Source of the DNA: Actinotalea alkalitolerans
GTDB taxonomy: Bacteria; Actinomycetota; Actinomycetes; Actinomycetales; Cellulomonadaceae
NCBI RefSeq assembly: GCF_023369855.1
Contig: NZ_JAMBPP010000025.1
Span: forward strand, 1-35,307
Reading direction: 5' to 3'
Length of the DNA: 35,307 nt
Made by a program: the position numbers and the translations under genes. Under the pieces are notes generated by a model, which was not told where the DNA came from, made no database searches, and saw only the letters and a list, made by a program, of their open reading frames with translations. Of this stretch, positions 31,119 to 35,307 are shown piece by piece (the first letter of the stretch is position 1; every line of letters starts with the position of its first letter).

Positions 31119-33794
31119 CCGCCCGGAGCGCGCCCGCGCAGTCTCCAGGCCCTGCTGGAACTGCCTCGAGGGCACCGGGCGCGACCACAGGTAGCCCTGG
31201 CCCAGGGTGCAGCCCAGCTCACGCAGCGCCTCGGCCTGCTCGAGGGTCTCGACCCCTTCGGCCACCAGGTCCAGGTCCAGGGACTGGCTCAGCCGGACGA
31301 GGGTCGTCACGATCGCCCGGGACCGTACGTCCACGAGCATCTCCGAGACGAAACGTCGGTCGATCTTGACCATCGAGATCGGCAGCTCGATGATCCGGGT
31401 GAGCGGGCTGTACCCCGTGCCGTAGTCGTCGGCCGCAAGCCCGATGCCCTCGTCACGCAGCTCGCGCAGATCCCCCAGCAGCGCCTCGCTGACCTCGTCG
31501 AGCTGGGTCTCGGTGAACTCCAGGACCAGGCGGCCGGGGTCGATCCCGGTCCGTGCCACCACCGCCCGCACCGTCTCCACGAAGTCCGGGACGTCGAGCT
31601 GGCGGGCCGAGACGTTCACGTGCACCGCGGGCGGCAGACCCCCGCCGACGGCCGGCCACCGCGCCGCGAGCTCGCAGGACCGCTCGAGCACCCACGTCCC
31701 GATCTGCGGCATCAGACCCGCGGACTCCGCGACGTCGAGGAACTCGTGCGGGCCTAGCACACCCCGCTCGGGGTGACGCCAGCGCAACAACGCCTCGGCA
31801 GCGACCGTCCGCCCGTCACGCAGGTCGACCACCGGCTGGAGGTACACCAGCAGCTCGTCACGGTCGACGGCCTCACGCAGCTCGGCCTCGACACGTACCG
31901 CCCTCAGGACCCGTGCGCGGTGCTTGTCCGAGAAGACCACGGCCCGCCGCTTGCCCTCGGTCTTGGCCGCGTACATGGCCGAGTCGGCATCACGAAGGAG
32001 ATCGTCGGGGGTCGCGCCGGCCGTGCCCCAGGCGATGCCGATGCTCGCACCGAGGGTGAAGGTCTGGCCGCCGACCGCGAACGGGACACCGAGCGCGTCG
32101 AGCACCGCACCGGCGAGCTCCTCGGCCTCCGCCGGGCCGCGCGCATGCGGCCGGAGCAGCACGAACTCGTCCCCGCCGACCCGCGCCGCGACGTCGTCCG
32201 GGCGGAGCATGCCGCGCAGCCGGTCCGCGACCTCGACGAGCAGGGCGTCGCCACCGGCGTGCCCCGTGGAGTCGTTGACCCGCTTGAAGTCGTCCAGGTC
32301 GCAGAAGAGCACCGCGACACCCTCGTCACGGGCCAGGGTGCGCAGGCCCAGGTCGATCCGGTCGCGCAGCAGCGTCCGGTTCGCCAGGCCCGTCAAGGAG
32401 TCCTGGAGGGCCTGGGCGGTCAGGCGGTCCTCGGCGGCCCGGCGGGCCGTCACGTCGACCATCTGCGCCACGTACATCCCGTCACCCGCCTCGGTGGACA
32501 ACGGCGACAGGGCGATCTCGACCCACCGGGACCCGTCACCCGTACCGAGCGCGACCTCACCGTGCCACCCCTGGAGCTCGCCCCGAGAGACCGCCCGGAG
32601 CGCGTGACCCACCGCCGCCCGGTCGACCTCGTGGAGGCAGGAGGTCCACGAGCTGCCGATCAGGTCGCCCGCGGACGACAGCAGGATCCGTGCGGCCACG
32701 GCGTTGAGCTCGACGACCTCGAGGTCAGGGGTCCCGTCCCACCGCGTCGTGCGCCGCAGCAGGAGCATCCCCAGCAGCGCCTCGCTGAAGCCCTGCCGGA
32801 ACAGGCGCTCGCTCGCACCGACCCGCTCGAGGTCCGCACGCCGCTGGGAGACCGTCAGGGCGAGCGGGAGCAGCACGAGCAGGCAGGTCACCAGGAAGGC
32901 CTGGGTCAGGGTGACGGCCAGGGATGGACCGACGTCGGCCCTGCTGCCGAACGGCCCGCCGCCACCGCGGGTCACCGCCGTGATCACGACAGCCACCAGG
33001 ACCATCTGCGCGGCGACCGTCCGCGTCCCCAGCCGCAGCGCCCCCCACACCAGGAACGGGATGAGCGCGAAGGTCAGGGGTAGTCGCTGCGCAGGGTGGA
33101 AGACGATCGCGACCACCGCGAGCGTCACGAGCCACTGCGCCGTCGCCTCGGCCGCCCGACCCTGACCCCTGGTCGTCCGCGCGCCCAGGAAGAGCGGCGC
33201 GATCAGCAGGATCGCGGCACCGTGGCTGGTCATCACCGTACGGGCAGCGGTCACGAACGAGCCGTCGGTGCCCAGAGCCACCGTCAGACCGGCCCCCAGC
33301 CCCATGACCACGCCACCCACCAGGGTGGCGGACACGAGCCGGGCGAAGTCCTCGAGCGTCACGAGCGTGGCTCGTGGGCGCCCTCGCAGCAACCACCAGG
33401 TCACGACCCACGCCTCGAGGGCGTTGCTCAGCCCGAAGCCGACGGCCACCGGCACCGTACGGCCCCCGCTGAGGTTCGCGAGCGTGGTCCCGACCGTGAT
33501 CGCCAGGACGATCCGCACCCAGCGGTCGCGCGGCGCCAGGACCAGGACACCCACGGCCACACCCGCGGCGGGCCACCAGGCGGCGACGCCGTGGTCGGGC
33601 GGGGCGAGGGCCACCGCCGCATACGCCAGCAGGAACTGGACGGCCACGAGCACCACCAGACCCACCGGTCCGTAGGCGGCACGGGTCCCCAGGAGCCGGG
33701 CGAGCCGTCGTCCTGGGCGCAGCTCGGCCATCGAGGCCCGTGCCCGCACCGCGAGGGGCGACCGCGCAGCGACGGCATCACGGGTGCTCGTCAC
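31101..33794 (-). CDS. MASE1-PAS-GGDEF-EAL c-di-GMP signalling protein
   Basis: Membrane protein of 897 residues for making and/or breaking cyclic di-GMP. MASE1 sensor with about eight helices (about 42-315); PAS domain (about 325-455) ending MVDVTARRAAEDRL; GGDEF domain (about 456-620) with canonical GGDEF at 540-544 and the product-inhibition site RPDD at 531-534; EAL domain (about 635-890) with EALLRW at 667-672, KIDRRFV and DDYGTGYSPL, which replaces the common DDFGTGYSSL. Both active sites look intact, so it may be bifunctional. I chose GTG at 33794, with GGAGGAG 6-7 nt upstream; the in-frame sequence back to 34049 runs under the MFS gene and is not domain-like. It converges with pgm. 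Confidence 0.9.
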   Translation of the reverse strand: MTSTRDAVAARSPLAVRARASMAELRPGRRLARLLGTRAAYGPVGLVVLVAVQFLLAYAAVALAPPDHGVAAWWPAAGVAVGVLVLAPRDRWVRIVLAITVGTTLANLSGGRTVPVAVGFGLSNALEAWVVTWWLLRGRPRATLVTLEDFARLVSATLVGGVVMGLGAGLTVALGTDGSFVTAARTVMTSHGAAILLIAPLFLGARTTRGQGRAAEATAQWLVTLAVVAIVFHPAQRLPLTFALIPFLVWGALRLGTRTVAAQMVLVAVVITAVTRGGGGPFGSRADVGPSLAVTLTQAFLVTCLLVLLPLALTVSQRRADLERVGASERLFRQGFSEALLGMLLLRRTTRWDGTPDLEVVELNAVAARILLSSAGDLIGSSWTSCLHEVDRAAVGHALRAVSRGELQGWHGEVALGTGDGSRWVEIALSPLSTEAGDGMYVAQMVDVTARRAAEDRLTAQALQDSLTGLANRTLLRDRIDLGLRTLARDEGVAVLFCDLDDFKRVNDSTGHAGGDALLVEVADRLRGMLRPDDVAARVGGDEFVLLRPHARGPAEAEELAGAVLDALGVPFAVGGQTFTLGASIGIAWGTAGATPDDLLRDADSAMYAAKTEGKRRAVVFSDKHRARVLRAVRVEAELREAVDRDELLVYLQPVVDLRDGRTVAAEALLRWRHPERGVLGPHEFLDVAESAGLMPQIGTWVLERSCELAARWPAVGGGLPPAVHVNVSARQLDVPDFVETVRAVVARTGIDPGRLVLEFTETQLDEVSEALLGDLRELRDEGIGLAADDYGTGYSPLTRIIELPISMVKIDRRFVSEMLVDVRSRAIVTTLVRLSQSLDLDLVAEGVETLEQAEALRELGCTLGQGYLWSRPVPSRQFQQGLETARARSGRPAPLG

Positions 33795-33855
33795 GGACGG
33801 CTCCTCCCTGGCGCCTCGTGCTGCCCGTCCGGGGCGGCAGGCCGGGCTGGACGGC

Positions 33856-33870
33856 GGATCGCACCGATCC
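33856..33870. promoter_or_regulatory. small inverted repeat between divergent genes
   Basis: GGATCG-CAC-CGATCC lies in the 142-bp gap between the c-di-GMP gene and the MFS gene. It may be a regulator site; nothing else marks it. Confidence 0.3.
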
Positions 33871-33924
33871 TCGCACGGTCTGCACCCACGCAGGCAGGAT
33901 GAACTCTGCCCGCCCGCCCGCTGC

Positions 33925-33930
33925 GACAAT
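33925..33930 (+). promoter_or_regulatory. -10 box of the MFS gene (leaderless)
   Basis: GACAAT, exactly 6 nt before the ATG at 33937; no Shine-Dalgarno sequence. Confidence 0.45.
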
Positions 33931-33936
33931 GGCCGC

Positions 33937-35307
33937 ATGCTCCAGCCGTACCGCGACGTCCTCGCACGCCCGGGCGCCCTCGCGTTCTCCTCGGCCGGCG
34001 TGCTCGCCCGCCTGCCGATGTCCATGGTGGGGATCGGGATCATCCTCATGGTCTCCGAGATCTACGGCTCGTACGGGCTGGGCGGGCGGATCTCCGCGGT
34101 CTACGTGATCGTCCACGCGATCTGCTCGCCGCGGCTCGCCCGCCTGGTCGACCGCCACGGGCAGGCGCGCGTGATGCGCCCCGCGGTGCTGGTGACCGCC
34201 GCAGGACTGACCGGCCTGGTCGGCGTCGCCCTGGTCGTGGGCCCCACCTGGGCGCTGTACGTCCTGGCGGCCGTGACCGGGTCGAGCGTGGGCTCGATGG
34301 GTTCACTGGTCCGGGCCCGGTGGTCCCACGTGCTGAGCAACCCCCGGCACGTGCACACCGCGTACTCGCTCGAGTCGGCCCTCGACGAGCTGGTCTTCAT
34401 CATCGGCCCGATCGTCGCGACCCTCCTGGCCACCGGTGTCACGCCGGTCGCGGGGCTGATCGTCCCGGTCGCCGCGGTGCTGGTGGGCGGTCACCTCCTG
34501 CTCGCCCAGCGACGCACCGAGCCGCCGGTCACGGTGCACCCGGCCGGGACCAGGCACCGCTCGGTCATGCGCTCGGGCGGGATGGTCGTGCTGGCCCTGG
34601 TCTTCGTGGCCATGGGGGCGATCTTCGGAGCGACCGACGTCGCGACGGTCGCCTTCGCCGAGGAGCAGGGCACCAAGTCGGCGGCCGGCCTGCTGCTCGG
34701 GATCTTCGCCGCCGGCTCGATGCTCTCAGGCCTCGGCTACGGGGCCCGGCACTGGGTCAGCCCGCTGTGGAAGCGGTTCGCCATCGGGATGGTCGCGCTC
34801 GCCGCGGGCGTCAGCCTGTTCTTCTTCGTCACGAGCATCCCGGTGCTCGCGGTCGTCATGTTCGTCACCGGCTTCGCGATCGCCCCGACGCTGATCAACG
34901 GCAACGGCCTGGTCCAGCACTTCGTCCCCCGTGACCGGCTCACCGAGGGCCTCACCTGGGTGGGTACCTCGCTCGGTGTCGGCGTCTCGTTCGGCGCCTC
35001 GATCGCCGGCTCGCTGATCGACCGCGACGGCTCGCACGGCGGGTTCCTCGTGGTCATCGTCTCGGCCGGGCTGGCCGTCGTGGCGGTCCTCGCCTCGCTG
35101 CGCACGCTGCGCCGCAGCACCCGGACGATCGGCGGCCCGGTCGACGAGCCGACCGAGGCGCAGATCGCGGCCGGGGCGGCGGGCGCCGCGGGGGGCCGCG
35201 GCGGCGGGGGGGGGGCGGGCGCCGGGCGGGGGGGGGGGCGGGGGGGGGGGGCCCGGGGGGGGGGGGGGGCCGCCCCCGGGGCGGGGGGGGGCGGGCCCCC
35301 CGGGGGG
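33937..35307 (+). CDS. MFS transporter, 3' end missing
   Basis: Membrane transporter whose reading frame starts with MLQPYRDVLARPGALAFSSAG at 33937 and stays open to the window edge. Reliable sequence covers about 405-415 residues with some twelve hydrophobic helices, for example SMVGIGIILMVSEIYG, WALYVLAAVTGSSVGSMGSLV, MVVLALVFVAMGAIFGATDVATVAFAEEQG and VAVLASLRTLRR. The layout LVRARWSHVL...AYSLESALDELVFIIGP is typical of actinobacterial MFS proteins annotated as sugar or drug efflux pumps; the substrate is unknown. After about 35190 the sequence is mostly G and C and should not be translated, so the true stop is not seen. It is divergent from the c-di-GMP gene. Confidence 0.8.
   Translation, partial: MLQPYRDVLARPGALAFSSAGVLARLPMSMVGIGIILMVSEIYGSYGLGGRISAVYVIVHAICSPRLARLVDRHGQARVMRPAVLVTAAGLTGLVGVALVVGPTWALYVLAAVTGSSVGSMGSLVRARWSHVLSNPRHVHTAYSLESALDELVFIIGPIVATLLATGVTPVAGLIVPVAAVLVGGHLLLAQRRTEPPVTVHPAGTRHRSVMRSGGMVVLALVFVAMGAIFGATDVATVAFAEEQGTKSAAGLLLGIFAAGSMLSGLGYGARHWVSPLWKRFAIGMVALAAGVSLFFFVTSIPVLAVVMFVTGFAIAPTLINGNGLVQHFVPRDRLTEGLTWVGTSLGVGVSFGASIAGSLIDRDGSHGGFLVVIVSAGLAVVAVLASLRTLRRSTRTIGGPVDEPTEAQIAAGAAGAAGGRGGGGGAGAGRGGGRGGGARGGGGAAPGAGGGGPPGG
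35190..35307. other. low-complexity poly-G end, probable assembly artefact
   Basis: The last roughly 120 bases consist almost only of G with scattered C and no A or T. Normal coding sequence breaks down gradually before it. This looks like sequencing failure at a contig end rather than biology. Confidence 0.85.

Noticed and set aside
33795-34049. N-terminal extension of the c-di-GMP protein from an upstream start
   Set aside because: The extra 85 residues are Arg/Pro/Ser-rich, run beneath the start of the divergent MFS gene, and the GTG at 33794 has a good ribosome site.

Overview
The window is high-GC DNA (clearly above 65% G+C) from an actinomycete. The evidence is a cvnABCD conservon, a proteasome activator of the Bpa/PafE type ending in GQYL, a DUF5926 protein, many GTG starts, many apparently leaderless genes and a typical actinobacterial rRNA leader. 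A Micrococcales member (Cellulomonas/Sanguibacter-like) is my best guess; the genus is not established from sequence alone.

Layout. Positions 1-450 hold the upstream control region of an rRNA operon that leaves the window to the left: leader motif plus three tandem promoters, each with a 17-bp spacer. Next, all on the minus strand, come an LPXTG wall-anchored protein with a ten-unit proline-rich repeat, tRNA-Arg(ACG), tRNA-Ser(GCT), a ThrE-type amino-acid exporter, an MBL-fold hydrolase, tRNA-Ser(TGA) followed by a G-rich tandem repeat, and a lone PIN-domain protein. The conservon (5577-11558) encodes a very large NIT/HAMP sensor kinase, a Roadblock protein, a DUF742 protein and a small GTPase in one operon.

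From 11756 to 15566 there are a PIG3-like quinone oxidoreductase, a YihS-like sugar isomerase, the proteasome activator and an EamA-type exporter. From 15686 to 20391 (minus) lies a sugar-uptake locus: two permeases and a lipoprotein binding protein, no ATPase, a LacI-type regulator and a matching operator upstream of the binding-protein gene. Then come serS with an overlapping HAD phosphatase, a divergent diacylglycerol-kinase-like gene, and pheA (prephenate dehydratase). A large membrane protein with an AlkP-like outer domain converges on a GT2 glycosyltransferase. They are followed by DUF5926, phosphoglucomutase, a MASE1-PAS-GGDEF-EAL c-di-GMP protein and an MFS transporter that runs off the right end into a low-quality poly-G stretch.

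Most of the window is ordinary core chromosome: translation (tRNAs, serS), aromatic amino-acid synthesis, sugar handling (pgm, ABC uptake, isomerase) and signalling (conservon, c-di-GMP). No phage, insertion sequence, CRISPR array or defence island was seen. The points most worth a second look are the repeating promoter geometry (a -10 box exactly 6 nt before the start codon) at many genes, the G-rich array behind tRNA-Ser, the PIN protein with a substituted acidic residue and an operator-like repeat, the AlkP-like membrane protein whose metal site looks degenerate, and a possible 30-codon gene with an ideal Shine-Dalgarno sequence near 28360.
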